Program-made: the position numbers and the translations under genes
Notes under the pieces: generated by a model
Told to the model about the DNA's origin: nothing
What the model saw: only the letters and a program-made list of their open reading frames with translations
The model's database searches: none
Part shown: positions 1-14,700 of the stretch, piece by piece
How the letters are laid out: every line of letters begins with the position of its first letter
How positions within the stretch are numbered: the stretch's first letter is position 1
NCBI GenBank assembly: GCA_036365515.1
Contig: CM070877.1
Coordinates: 6,953,001 to 7,017,000 of the forward strand
Direction of reading: 5' to 3'
DNA length: 64,000 bases
Origin: Torymus aiolomorphi
Taxonomy: Eukaryota > Arthropoda > Insecta > Hymenoptera > Torymidae

Positions 1-574
1 ATCAAATGGTAATATTAAATAAAAGTTATTTCTATAATAAAAGTATATAAATCAACAAGATAACGGATATCCGATTTTTCTCATTTAAAATTTTCTTACG
101 ATTTCTCACCACTTTTTTACTTTTTTAATTCTTCATGCCAATTGAAAGTCGTATATCATCAAATTTATTTTCAAATACTTTCATGCTCAGCCGACAGTAA
201 GTTTATCTGCGGACTCGGTGACTCCACGAAAGGTGGAATATTAAAATATAAAGTTTCTCCAAAAATAAGAGTAATTTGAGGATGTAAGGCTCACGCTTCA
301 AAAGATAAATAATTATTATTTTTGTGCAGAATACGAATAAAAAAAATCATTTCGCGTTATTGACATATATTTGTGCCCGAATAAAAGAAAAATTTATGTG
401 TTTAGTAAAATAAAACTTATTAAAAATAATTATAATATTTTATAATTGACACAAAAAATTTGGCATTAAATTTTGTCTAATGTTCACGCTAAATTTTTAA
501 GCTAACATTGAAATGGTAAAAAATCTTATGGATATTGTGCCGTCTGAATATTATACATTTCATTAATAAATCAC

Positions 575-713
575 ATATCGTCGCGCGGTACGAAGAAAAG
601 TTCGCGCGAAAAAAGCCAAAGTTTGGGCACATTTTTGGCTTTTTTTCGCACGAAACTGGCTTTTCTTCGCACGAGCTTAGAAATTGGCTTTTCTTCGTAC
701 CGCGCGACGATAT
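575..713. repeat. Short hairpin element (MITE-like)
   Basis: A 139-bp palindrome. Its outer 26 bp (575-600) match the reverse complement of 688-713 and contain the CpG-rich core CGTCGCGCGGTACG. The interior repeats GGCTTTT and CACGAA motifs. The ORF that crosses it is an artefact of the stem. No clear target duplication is visible, so the superfamily is unknown. Confidence 0.75.
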
Positions 714-2068
714 ACGTACATGGCTTAAGAAAAAAGTAAGTATGAAAAGATTAAATATGAGGCAACATGTGATTTGTAAAAACCATAAAAACCAGTTACT
801 AAAAAAATTTTGAGTCAGATTACTTTAATAAGACACTTTTTTGCTTTTATTAAGTATATATTTTTTATTGCATCACATATTCTTTTAATGAATTGTTTAA
901 ATTATTGCCGAGACAACCGTTAAAAGTGAAAAAAGATGTTTAATTAAATTTAAAAATGCTAAATATTTTTGGACATAGGTGAAAAGGTTTTTTTTAAACA
1001 AAATAATTTCCATTTTTCACTTTAGTTGCCATACAAAATTCTTTATTAAGCTATAAGTTACAAAAATTGCTAATAATAAGTATTGTATATCAAATAAAAT
1101 TTTCAAAAACAAAAAAGGTCTTAATTAGTAAATACAAATACTTATTGTTTTAATGAAAGTTATTCTTGGGCTGCTGTAACTTTTGATCTGTCCCCAATAC
1201 ATAATTAATATTTCGCGTATACATGAAAACGGTACATTAGTAACTTTACTAGTTAAATTTAATTTTCGTAGAAATGAAATATCTGTATAGCATCCGATTT
1301 TTATAAAACTGCCTGGTAACTTAGTGTAAATGAAAAATTGTGTAAAAGTATACAAAACTGTACAAATCTATAATAAATGGTAAAAAAGGATAAGTACCTA
1401 TAAAAATCTTAAATTTTTAACGTTCTTATAGAAATTCAAACAATTCTATAGGTTTTGAAGAAATATTGACAAAAGTGACATTCATTTTTGAAAAGGTCGA
1501 TATTAAACATATCTTGACGTTTTTGTGAAAGCAACAAACACTATTGTTTTAGAGTAAAATTTTACGATAGATGAAAGTACTGGGTTTAAAAACGAAGTAT
1601 ATATTCCAAAAGAAAACAAATAAATATTATGAATTTTTGATGTAACAAAGCATAAGTTCTTTTACAATATGGGCAAAACATTCGTTACTGAGCCCTAATA
1701 TATTAACTTCTAGACAAGTGAAAACAGAGACGAAGGAAAAAGAGAAAGGAAAAAGCCAGGCTCCAGCTATATACGGTCACTGCATGGACGCAATTCGCTC
1801 CCGCGTGCGCGTCACACACCACGCGTCATCACATTCTGTTCCTTCCTTATTCTTAAGCTACATTTTTTCGTTCTCTCATTTTGTTCCTTTTCTAGATCTT
1901 CTTCCTCGCTAAATAAATTGTGTCACACAGAGAGCAGCCACAAAGAGATACAACCTGTAACGTAGTACACGTTACAGATAATTTTATCTGTATGATTTTT
2001 CTTGTTTTTTTCTTTTTTTTTTGCTCAAGAAACAGGATCATCACAGCCGACACATAAATATCAGCATC
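714..2068. other. AT-rich non-coding stretch, possible Rab6 long 3' UTR
   Basis: I see no credible gene here. Most is AT-rich with scattered stops. The part at 1712-1980 is richer in GC, with purine-rich and CT-rich runs. Because it lies just downstream, on the minus strand, of the second possible Rab6 last exon, it may be 3' UTR of that isoform. That is inference only. Confidence 0.4.
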
Positions 2069-2142
2069 CTAGCAAATGCAGCCGCCTTCCCCTTCAGATT
2101 CACCTCCGTTTTGCATAGGCGATTGGTTCTGCAGGTCAACAG
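2069..2142 (-). CDS. Rab6: Rab6 alternative last exon (prenylation tail ending CIC)
   Basis: On the minus strand an AG acceptor at 2143-2144 opens a 74-bp stretch that ends in TAG (2069-2071). Joined to the phase-1 donor of Rab6 exon 5 (5661), it stays in frame. The join makes Thr, then VDLQNQSP, then an acidic Gly/Glu-rich run, ending in Gly-Gly-Cys-Ile-Cys. A CXC end is the double geranylgeranylation signal of Rab GTPases, and the nearer exon 6 (5389-5456) ends Cys-Ala-Cys in the same way. The stretch is more GC-rich than its AT-rich surroundings, as expected of coding sequence. It would give a 211-residue isoform. The polypyrimidine tract before the acceptor is weak, so transcript evidence is needed. 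An alternative reading is a decayed duplicate exon. Confidence 0.65.
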
Positions 2143-5100
2143 CTAGTTTTTGCATTTAGTTAAGGGACAATGTGTTTAACATTTTTATTTGTTTTACAAA
2201 TTCAACTTTGTAATTGTCATCTGCATTCACTTGCATTCCTAATTTTCTGCTATTTATATTTCCAACTTTAAAATAAGAACTTTGATAAATCATTTGTTCT
2301 TCATGCATACGTTTCAATTATTACTATAATAACTTTGTAAGCATCTGTTTTTTTATAAGAAGATTCAAATAAACATTTTTACCCGTATTTTCTTATACAC
2401 ATTCAATATTATAGCATTCATAAAGAAAAAAATATAGTCATTGTCGGAAAACTTCCATATATATAGTTTACATTTTGCGATTCCAAATGTCCACATTGTA
2501 TACCTTTATTATATATGGAAGTTTTCTGATAGTGTACTACTTATAGAACTCGCAAATGATAAAAACTTAGATAATTTTTTTTGTCAATTTTTTATTTTTA
2601 TTGACAACTGCATTATTGAAATATATTATTATTACCAAACCAATATCTAACTTGGTAATATTTTTAATACATAACTTTGAAAATATATAACAAGTTGTAC
2701 AAATTTATATGTAAAATAAGTTTTCCTGTTATTACACTAACAGATTTAGACAAATGCGACGGTAATTATGATAATTTAAAACATTATAATTTTATTAAGT
2801 GTTATTCTTCATTAGTTTAATTGACAAGATATTTCGTTTATCTCAATTTTAAATTTAAATTAAAAATTTTAATCTACATTTACTAATATAATTTGTAACT
2901 ATCTGTCCTTACACAGACTTTAGGCTTCTTTGTAAATGTTTTACATATTTTTTATAAGTTTAAAAAAAAAAATTTTATTTAAATTTACCTATATAAAAGT
3001 AACATTACAGGCAATATTAAATGTATATACATACATAAGGCAGCAAGAGTTATAACCATAAGTAACAAGCGCATATTCTAGAAATATAAAAGAATGATCT
3101 ATGTAATATTTTGTTAACGAGACAAAAATGTTTGACAGTGAGTTAATGGTGTAAGTGCTTCAACTAGTACAAGGTGAAATAAAGATGCTATTGTTTTATA
3201 CTCTCTTAAAATGATGCTACCCAGCTGTTACATTTACTTTCAAATTTTGAGAAAATATCTCTTTGATGCACTATAGATTTAGTAAAGAACTACGTGTCGT
3301 AAATTTTTTTTTTAATATTCGAAATTGCTGAGGTCTTACATCGCTTTAATATTTTCTGTTATCTTATCTGTATGATTTAAATTTTTTCATCATATAAATT
3401 TAACAATGCATTTAGTGCTAGGATCACTTCTATCATTGCAAATATAAAATCACACTATTTTTTTTTTTTACCAATACTGATGGAAATTTTATCATATTCT
3501 GTTATATTATAAAGTCGAAAATTGATAAACATTTAAATATTTTCTAAAACTATGCGAAAAATATATAATACTAGTAAAACTCGGGATATGTGTATTGAAA
3601 ATTTTGTCATTATAACATTAGGTGTTAATATTTCTTTTATTAAACTTTTTTACAGGCAAATAATTTCGCCTTACTCTTTTCTGATTGAAATAATGTATAT
3701 TAGTTTATAATTACAAATTATATAAAGTAAAATCTTTAAAACAATAATTAATGAAATAAGATAAACATGCTCAGAAAGCAAAGTTTTTCTTACATTGATG
3801 CACAAAAGCTAATTTTTTTTAAATCATATCATTTAATAAAGTAGTTTCATAAAAAAAGTTATGTTTTATAAAATAAAGTGAAGCTATCCATTCACTTAAA
3901 GTATTGATTAGGTATCACATACAGATATTGCCATTTAATAAAAAAAAATCTGTCATACATGCAAGTACTTTATTTACGTGTTTTACGTGAAAAAGCTTGT
4001 ATAAAACGTATAAACATCTTAGTAAAAAGTAGGACGGAGCATAGATGTTTTTTGCAAATATCAATTCACGTAGGAAAAATATATATTCGTACGAATTTTA
4101 CCTTTCCAAAATTTTGCACATTTCAAATAGAATTGCTAAATATTATCTGCTAGAGAACACTGAAGCTAATTATGTATTTGTTAGCACTTGTAAACTTTTT
4201 GTTACTCTAAACCAATTTTTTATTCATTAATTGTTTCTGTCATTCAATGTTCCCATAGAGATGAAATCATTCAATATTTAAATAAAAGAAGAATAAAATG
4301 TATTGACTGCTTCAGTATTTCTTGAAAATATTGAAATATATCATATTGATAAGCCGATAAAACTGTAATTTTTTCAGGTTTTAAAATTAATATTATGATT
4401 TAATCATAAAAATAAAGGACTGTGATACAAGGTTAATGATTTACATTTTTAACATTTTGTAATTAAAACTTTTTACTTTACTGTATAAATATTAAAAGTC
4501 CTGATTAATATTTGACATACATTTTGTAGGAAATACAAAAACAATATCAAAAAAGCATAAATTTAGATCATTAGCAAAAAGTTGATTGTGCATTGAAAAG
4601 ATTAAGTGCAATGAAACAAAACATGCCGGCATATTCAATTTTTAATATATAATTTTAAAGTTTACAAATGATAAATAGTCATTATTATAATATAAAATAT
4701 TCAATATATAAATATACTTAAATAATTCCAATAGCTAAAAACTTAGTCTTTTCCCAATTTTATAATTGTTATGTACAAATTAAATATAATTGATCCTCAT
4801 CCATATTTTTTAACTCAACTTAATTAAATAAGTGATTTTAGTATGTTTTGCAATAAAAAAAATATTTTTTTTATAGGAGTATAGGCTAGCAACATCAGTT
4901 ATGCTAACAAAATTTATGGGTATAGCTCATAATTCATAACTGTAATTCAATAAACCTACAACGATGTCACTTCACTTGAAAAAATCAGTGAGGATATCAA
5001 TAATAAATGCACCTGTTTTTTTTGTATTATTGCTACAAGTGTATCGCGTATTTGTTTTCTATTTTTATAAAAATGACTGTTGACATTACTAGGTTGATCA

Positions 5101-5388
5101 ATCAATCATCAGTGAAAAATAATATGCTTAAAGGAACTTACCGACGATAAAGCGATAATGTACACACAATGAGCAAAGATGAATTTCATATGACTTGATA
5201 GTCAGTGTTAAAAAAAACTACTGGTGAATTGATTGATCGATCGTTAATTATTTTAATGCGATATTTTGGCAAACAGTGCATTCATCTTTTGAATTCGTTT
5301 TAAAACACGCAGTTTTTGTAAGTCTGTTAATTACATATTTATCCGAGTCGGGTGTCTCGCGCATTCAACCGCTACAGCCAGTGTTGAT
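2143..5388 (-). other. Interval between the two possible Rab6 last exons
   Basis: About 3.2 kb of AT-rich sequence with no coding region that I can support. It would be 3' UTR of the short Rab6 form and intron of the long form. The short ORFs inside it (for example 3959-4230) have AT-rich, low-complexity composition and match nothing I recognise. Confidence 0.5.
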
Positions 5389-8218
<2,830 letters not shown>

Positions 8219-8407
8219 TTCCAACACAGCTGTTACGGTTCTCTTGTTCCACTGCATTCCTATCGGCCTTTCCAATTATCGACGGAGCAAGAAAATTATA
8301 GCTGCGGCAACATAATCGGGCAACACATTCTTGCTCTGTCGATAATTGGAAAAGCCGAGAGGAACGCAGTGGTGAAACGAGGGAATGGTAACAGTGTTTA
8401 ACTGTTG
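8219..8407. repeat. Foldback element, about 190 bp
   Basis: Inverted repeat. CCAATTATCGACGGAGCAAG near 8271 pairs with CTTGCTCTGTCGATAATTGG near 8331, and the pairing extends outward through GTTACNGTTCTC-type sequence to about 8219 and 8407. It lies directly before the chain of TAA-flanked elements. Confidence 0.7.
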
Positions 8408-8416
8408 AAAGAGTAA

Positions 8417-8674
8417 GGGCCCCCTCCTCAATGCGGGTGACAGCGGACAGGTTACATGTCCGTTGTTACTCGAACAAAATTTCGTTGTCCAATATCTTCC
8501 AAATTCATAATCAATGGTAGAAAAAGATCAGACGAAAGGTCTACCGTATAGGTCTTTCGTCTGATCTTTTTCTACCATTGATTATGAATTTGGAAGATAT
8601 TGGACAACGAAATTTTTTTCGAGTAACAACGGACATGTAACCTCTTCGCTGTCACCCGCATTGAGGAGGGACCC
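8417..8674. mobile_element. TAA-flanked MITE 1 (PIF/Harbinger-type target site)
   Basis: A near-perfect palindrome of 258 bp with ends GGGCCCCCTCC and GGAGGGACCC, flanked by TAA on both sides (8414-8416 and 8675-8677). A 3-bp TWA duplication with G-rich terminal repeats is the habit of PIF/Harbinger elements. No transposase is present, so it is non-autonomous. Confidence 0.75.
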
Positions 8675-8677
8675 TAA

Positions 8678-8896
8678 GAGCGAGTCCATATAAGAGGCAC
8701 AGGCCTGTGCTTTTGTGCTTTTGTGCTAAGCGAAAAAAAATAGTTGTCCGACATCTAGAATACCCGTTACTCATTGCTGAAGATTAACGTATTGAACTTC
8801 TGCTATGGGTCCTGAGTATGCTAGATATCGGACAACTACTTTTTCTCGCTTGGTACAAAAGCACAAAAGCACAGGCCAGTGCCTGTGGACTCGCTC
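8678..8896. mobile_element. TAA-flanked MITE 2 (ends GAGCGAGTCC)
   Basis: Palindrome with ends GAGCGAGTCC and GGACTCGCTC, flanked by TAA at 8675-8677 (shared with MITE 1) and 8897-8899. The inner arms carry CAAAAGCACAAAAGCACAGG and a purine run. The element at 21085-28222 is the same family, there blown open by nested insertions. This intact copy shows what its empty state looked like. Confidence 0.8.
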
Positions 8897-8906
8897 TAAC
8901 CTCTAA

Positions 8907-9141
8907 GGGGCGGTCCACAAGCTTCCACGCTCCATCGCCACCGCCACCGCCACCGTTGTAGTTCGCGCGTTTCACTAAGTTCCAATTTTCTTAAGGGTTC
9001 TACCTTACCGATCCAGCATCATAGTATATTATGCCCGATCGGTAAGGTAGAACCCTTAAGAAAATTGGACGTAGTGAAACGCGTGAACTACAACGGTGGC
9101 GGTGGCGGTGGAGCGTGGCGTGGAAGCTTGTGGACCGCGCC
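8907..9141. mobile_element. TAA-flanked MITE 3 (ends GGGGCGGTCCAC)
   Basis: A 235-bp palindrome with ends GGGGCGGTCCACAAGC, flanked by TAA (8904-8906, 9142-9144). The arms contain a GGT/CCG-type triplet run and AAGGGTTCTACCTTAC. A close copy sits at 28555-28790. The ORFs across it are stem artefacts. Confidence 0.8.
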
Positions 9142-9665
9142 TAACGGTGTACCTAGTGTCGGTGTCAGACATATCGTCTAGAATGACTCTAAAATTCGCT
9201 AGTAACCATGTAGATAACCATAGGTTGCCAAACGTATTTTTCTCATTCTGAATCGGTAAGGTAGGTCCAAATCTATAGTCATCACTTGGCACTCAGCACT
9301 TGAGGCCGCGGCCACAAGCGCGGACGGACGCGGACGCGCTGACTTCTAATGATAATGTTGGTATCTTTGGCTGTAGCCAACCTTGCAAATTTTAAAGGAA
9401 AAGAATAAACTGACCTGCTCCAAAATGTAAGAAAACTTAACCTATCAATTAATTAGACCCGCATAGTATGTACTTGCTCCGGATAACAATTGTTCCTTTT
9501 ATACACTTGCCTTGCTTATCTTAAGGTGGTTCTCCTCGGACTCCCTAGTCAAAGCAGTACTAAATGTAGAAGTTACCTAAAATTTAAAAAAGCCATAGTT
9601 ATAATGTGATTTATTTATTTAAAATGATAGAGATAGTCCGTGTATTATAAATAAAGTGTATTTAA

Positions 9666-10046
9666 CGGGGTTCCATAGTCCTACCATTACCGACCGAGCA
9701 ATTCACACAGTTTCAAGCTGATTAAAAATAAAATACGTCGAATCACAAAAATCAAGAGAACATTTCGCTGCGGTTTTGAACGTTCTATCATCCAGTAAAA
9801 GTTTGGAGTCGAAATATCAACTTGTTTTTGCAAAAACTTTGAACCAAACAAAATTCGGTTTCGTTCAAAGTTTTTGCAAAAATAACTTGATATTTTGACT
9901 CCAAACTTTTACTGGATGATAAAACGTTCAAAACCGCAGCGAAGTGTTCTCTTGATTTTTTGTGATTCGACGTATGTATTTTATTTTTAATCAGCTTGAA
10001 ACTGTATGAATTTCTCGGTCGGTAACGGTACGACTGTGGCACCCCC
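9666..10046. mobile_element. TTAA-flanked MITE nested in foldback (ends GGGGTNCCATAGTCC)
   Basis: A 381-bp palindrome flanked by TTAA (9662-9665 and 10047-10050). Precise TTAA duplication is the hallmark of piggyBac transposition. The arms include AAAGTTTTTGCAAAAA and TTTTACTGGATGAT. The same family is at 37249-38305. It encodes no protein. Confidence 0.8.
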
Positions 10047-10050
10047 TTAA

Positions 10051-10517
10051 CATGACTAAGATAACTTTTTTCAAAAAATGGCGATTTTTTAGAAACTAGA
10101 TATCGTCACTACAAACAATTGTTGATAAATCACTGGAATCTTTTTTGTTTCTCAACCGATTCTAGTTTTCAAGGTCTCAATTTGCTCCTTAAGAAATTTC
10201 ATTGGGACTTGCCGAAAGAAAAATTAAAAATTATTCAAAACTCAGAAAGTTATAGATAATTGTTCATAAATTCATAAACGTCGTTAAAACAAAATATTTT
10301 TTTAATTGGCTATAACTTTCTGAGTTTTGAATAATTTTTAATTTTTCCTAGCTTCGGCAAGTCCCCATGAAATTTCTTAAGGAGCAAAATGAAACCTTGA
10401 AAATTAAAATCGGTTGAGAAACAAAAAAGATTCCAGTGATTTATCAACAATTATTTGTAATGACAATATCTAGTTTCTAAAATATCACCATTTTGAGAAA
10501 AAGTTATTTTAGTCATG
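10051..10517. mobile_element. TTAA-flanked MITE abutting its neighbour (ends CATGACTAA)
   Basis: A 467-bp palindrome with ends CATGACTAAGATAAC and GTTATTTTAGTCATG. It is flanked by TTAA at 10047-10050, shared with the preceding element, and at 10518-10521. It therefore appears that the later element used the target site left by the earlier one. Confidence 0.8.
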
Positions 10518-11035
10518 TTAAATACACTTTATTTATAATACATTGACTATCTCTATCATTTTAAATAAATAAATCACATTACACTAGGGTTTTTTAAAAT
10601 TTTAGGTAATTTCTACATATAGCACTGCTTTGACTAGGAAGTCCGAGGAGAACTACCTTAAATAATTTATACACACAGTAACAACTTCAATAGTTAATCT
10701 ATCCATAATTATTCCATAATTATTCGACGAAAAAAAAGTATAAAACTCATTTAATTTTATTAAATTTTATTTATTTTTTTTTTATTTTCTCATTTTATTT
10801 TTTAACTCACTTCTTAACTCAACTGTTAACTCTTATAGATAATTTTTTCGGAGCAAGTAAGCAAGTTTACATGCTATGTGGGTCTAATTGATAGGTTAAG
10901 TTTTCTCACATTTTGGAGCAGGTTAGTTCATTCTTTTCCTTTAAAATTTACAAGATTGGCTACAGCCAAAGATACCAACCTTATCATTAGAAGTCAGCCC
11001 GTACGCGCGCGCGTGTTCGCGTCCGTCCGCGTCCG

Positions 11036-11162
11036 GGGGCTTATTCCATAACTATCTCACCAAGTGACACGCGTGAGACAAGCGGTCTAGACCAATCAGA
11101 GAGCTTCTTTAAAGAGAATATCGTCTATCTCACAAGTGACACGCTTATAGAATAAGGGCCCC
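11036..11162. mobile_element. Short MITE, copy 1 of 3 (GGGGCTTATTCCATAA ends)
   Basis: About 127 bp with inverted ends GGGGCTTATTCCATAA and TTATAGAATAAGGGCCCC. It is flanked by GTCCG on both sides. The opposite arm of the host foldback shows the uninterrupted sequence, which supports a short duplication. The inner conserved region contains AATCAGAGAGC. Confidence 0.75.
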
Positions 11163-11289
11163 GTCCGCGCTTAAGGCAGCACAGCGCAGCGCGGCGCGGC
11201 GCTTATGTACATTCACCCTAAGGAGGCTATTTCCAGTAGTATATGCTCGAAGACCACCAATATTCCTACCTATGTACGATAGGTACACA

Positions 11290-11416
11290 GGGCGCTTATT
11301 CCATAACTATCTCACCGAGTGATACACGTGAGACAAGCAGTCTAGACCAATCAGAGAGCTCCTTTAAAGAGAATATCGTCTATCTCACAAGTGACACGCT
11401 TATAGAATAAGGGCCC
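11290..11416. mobile_element. Short MITE, copy 2 of 3
   Basis: Near-identical to 11036-11162 apart from a few substitutions (for example ATACACGTGAG for ACACGCGTGAG). It ends only about two bases before copy 3, so copies 2 and 3 form a tandem pair. Confidence 0.75.
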
Positions 11417-11417
11417 T

Positions 11418-11545
11418 GGGGGCTTATTCCATAACTATCTCACCGAGTGATACACGTGAGACAAGCAGTCTAGGCCAATCAGAGAGCTCCTTTAAAGAGA
11501 ATATCGTCTATCTCACAAGTGACACGCTTATAGAATAAGGGCCCT
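11418..11545. mobile_element. Short MITE, copy 3 of 3, next to the ENTR1 promoter
   Basis: Nearly identical to copy 2. It ends about 220 bp before the ENTR1-like start codon, so it lies in or next to that gene's promoter and may supply regulatory sequence. It explains the antisense ORFs that overlap here. Confidence 0.75.
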
Positions 11546-11766
11546 GGTAGACTGGTAGTCTGGTACACGTTACACCAGAAAGAGAAGCTGCACGCGCGCA
11601 GCGTACGGAGGAAAACAACAACAAGAAAGAAGAGGCGAGGCGAGATGCGAGATTGAGAGTAATAGAATATTGAGACGACGAAGCGGACGAAGCAGCGCGA
11701 GTTGCAGTTGCAGCTCGTGTAGCAGCAGTAGGCAGCCATAGGTAGAGGCAGACCAAATATCCGGTG

Positions 11767-14700
11767 ATGTTTCCGTCATCTTCGTCGGCCTCGTCCGACG
11801 AGGGCGAGGTTATTGGCACCGAAGCTGCAGAGGCGTCATCATCCTCGGGTGCCCGATCACGCAAAGCCAAGACATTTGACGATTCGTCGTGGCACAGATC
11901 TCCACCTTTGGGATCTTGCCCCAAACCTAGACGCAAAGGTTAGGTCTTTCATTCGTTTCGCCTTTTAATACTGTTTTATATTTTGATTGTTAACTGTCTT
12001 GTAGAGTAAGTAGTAGGTATCTAACCATTTTATCATTATGTTAAACAATATATTGCTACCTGGAACTGCAAAACACCTTCTCATCAGTTGTTAGAGGATT
12101 CTTTGATTTTTAACCCAAATACTTTATTTATATGAATTGTTTTATCTATTTTTATTAATTCTCTTAAAGATTTTCGATGTTTTGCTTTACAACTTTTTTT
12201 AATAGTTCTCAAAAATAATACAATCATCAAAATAGTATTTTACAATTATTACTCATTTTTATTTTCAGTTAAAAATGCACGACAAGGAGAAAGTATGGGC
12301 TTAAGGTTTAGCTTAAAGCAATTTTTGAAAATCAACAATCAAACTACGAATCAGCAGTATGCTGGAGCCAGACCAAAGGTTTACGAACCACAATCGAGAA
12401 CTACTCCAGAACCTACTGAAAATCATGATACAGGAAAATACCCCAGAAATCCCACAGAATTACCGGATTTTGTACAAGATCACCTTGTAATAGAACAGTG
12501 CTATCTTGGTGATAATGCATCTTCAAATATGACAAGTGTCGAAGTGGACAATTTACCTGATTTTGCTTTAAACAATGTTGAAAAAAGACATATTAGATAT
12601 CTCAATGATCATTGGAAAAAAAATCCTGAAAATGCTACAGATCTTTCATTTGATCTCACTGATCATTTAGATAAAAATTCTACAATAAACCCTACCAACC
12701 CAAATTCTTTGGACCTACCAAAGCTGGATGTTATTGATGGGGAATCAGCAGATGTGCCAGAATCTTTAGGTAAATTGATGTTATCAAATCAATTGTAGTA
12801 TAATGCGTACATGTATCATAAGTAGTTAACAAAACTTTTTTTTTAAATGTTGGGAAAATTTGTGACGAATGAAAATTCTTTTGGGTCATGTATTCATTTT
12901 GTATCTATAAACAAAATAGTCTCACTTTAGTAAGAAATACAATGAACTAAAATAATGGTTTTAACAATAATCAAGAAATATTAAATTAGTTTAGATTTTT
13001 TCTATCATCACTGGATATTAATGAATTTTGTTATTTATTCTTCTAAGTATTGGATAATTATATACATTTTTATACTTGTTACCAGAAATTATATAGTTTG
13101 AGATATAAAGCGAGATATACACCCATCCTTGATGGATTCTTGCCGAATGTGCCTGCTCAGTTTCAAAATCCTGCAATCTCATTGGACTATTCAAGTGTAA
13201 CCATTAACCTTCAATTGGAATCAGCAAATGGGATTCCAAGATTTTGAAACTGAGGAGGCACGTTCGGCCAGAATCCTTCAAAGATGGGTGTACATTAAAG
13301 ATTATTAGTTTTAATTTTTAGTTTTTAAGTTTAGTCTTAATATCAGGGCCGCACGCAGGAAATTATATTTTCCTTTGCGGAATTACAAATATGTAATTAT
13401 TTCTGATTAATAAATACAAATACAAATCTTAAAACATCTTTTTAAAAATATTTTTATATAGTCTTGAAAATCTAAGCCCATACTTTATATAAAGAAATAC
13501 TTTAATTGGTTTATTACTTTATCCATAGGTTTCCCATTTGATTTGCAAATACCTCGAAGTGCTGAGTGTAATTCAAATTCTGATATAACTACAAATCATT
13601 CATTACCAGAGGGAATTCCTAATACAACAAAACTGTTACCAGACTTCCTAAGTGATGCACCAATTCGTTCTCGAGGAACTCCATTATCCGATAGACCTGA
13701 CTGCTCTAATTCAAGTGATTCTATGAATCATTGGGTATAAACTTTTTGCCATCTCTTTTATGTTGATGTTTTTTCAAAATACAACTTAATGTTTTTTGTA
13801 TTTTATTTAGTTAAATATAGAAAATCAAAGATTACAAAATGAGCTGCAAATAGCTAGGAGACAAGCATCTGAACGTGCACTTCGGTATTTCTTCAATATT
13901 TTTCGTCTTATAGCTTACTGTAACAAAGTTATAAATAATATTTTTAACTATAGGATACAAGCTTTAGAATCTGAACTCTCATCAAGAAGACAATTAGACC
14001 ATTCAGAAAATGCTGATTTGGAGAAAGCTATGGAACAAGTGGAAGATAATTTAAAGCGCAGTACTGTAAGTTGAGAGTATGAGCATATACCGAAAACTGT
14101 ACCAATTGATAATATTTCTATTTTAGAAAAGAGCAATCAATGCAGAAAGTACAGTAGCATCTTTAAAAAAAGAAATAGATTGCTTATCTGTAAGTACAAT
14201 TTTATTTTTATTTAATTGAATATTTAAACTTTGTACACCCAATGGACACTGATTCGTGTGGAACGTGCATGGTAAATTTCAAAATTCTGCAATCTCATTG
14301 GACAATTCAAATGTAACCATTAACTCTAAATTGGAATCGTCCAATGAGATTGCAGGATTTTAAAATTGACTAAACACGTTTCACACGAGTCAATGTCCAT
14401 CGGGTGTACATGCAAATACATATTTTTAAAAATATCAAACCTTATAGATTGAAATTATGATGCTACGTACGGAAAATAGAGAACTCAGAGCAGCAGTGGG
14501 TGTTGAAAGTAATGGTTGTAGAAATACTAATCCAGACCGAAGGATACGAAAATTGGCAGATGATTTGAGGCTTGCTGCATCAACAGCAGAAGTTTCTCTT
14601 AGGTAGTATTCGCATAAAAATAGAAATTGTGGATTACAACAATTATTTTATTATTTACATTAAGTTAATTTTATTATAAATATAAATTAAACATTTACTT

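Larger units (their letters stand above)
9304..11175. mobile_element. Large foldback element carrying two nested TTAA elements and an edge insertion
   Basis: The outer arms are 9304-9661 and 10522 to about 11175, and they read as reverse complements over roughly 350 bp. Shared landmarks include GTTGGTATCTTTGGCTGTAG near 9358 and its partner near 10960. The ends, GGCCGCGGCCAC on the left and degenerate on the right, resemble the element at 28810-29001. The loop TTAA has received two further elements (9666-10046 and 10051-10517), and the right arm holds the copy at 11036-11162. Its own target site is unclear because the right end has decayed. Confidence 0.75.

Noticed and set aside
8417..9141. 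CRISPR-like array
   Set aside because: Repeats are inverted within each element and differ between elements, with no regular spacers. The genome is eukaryotic.
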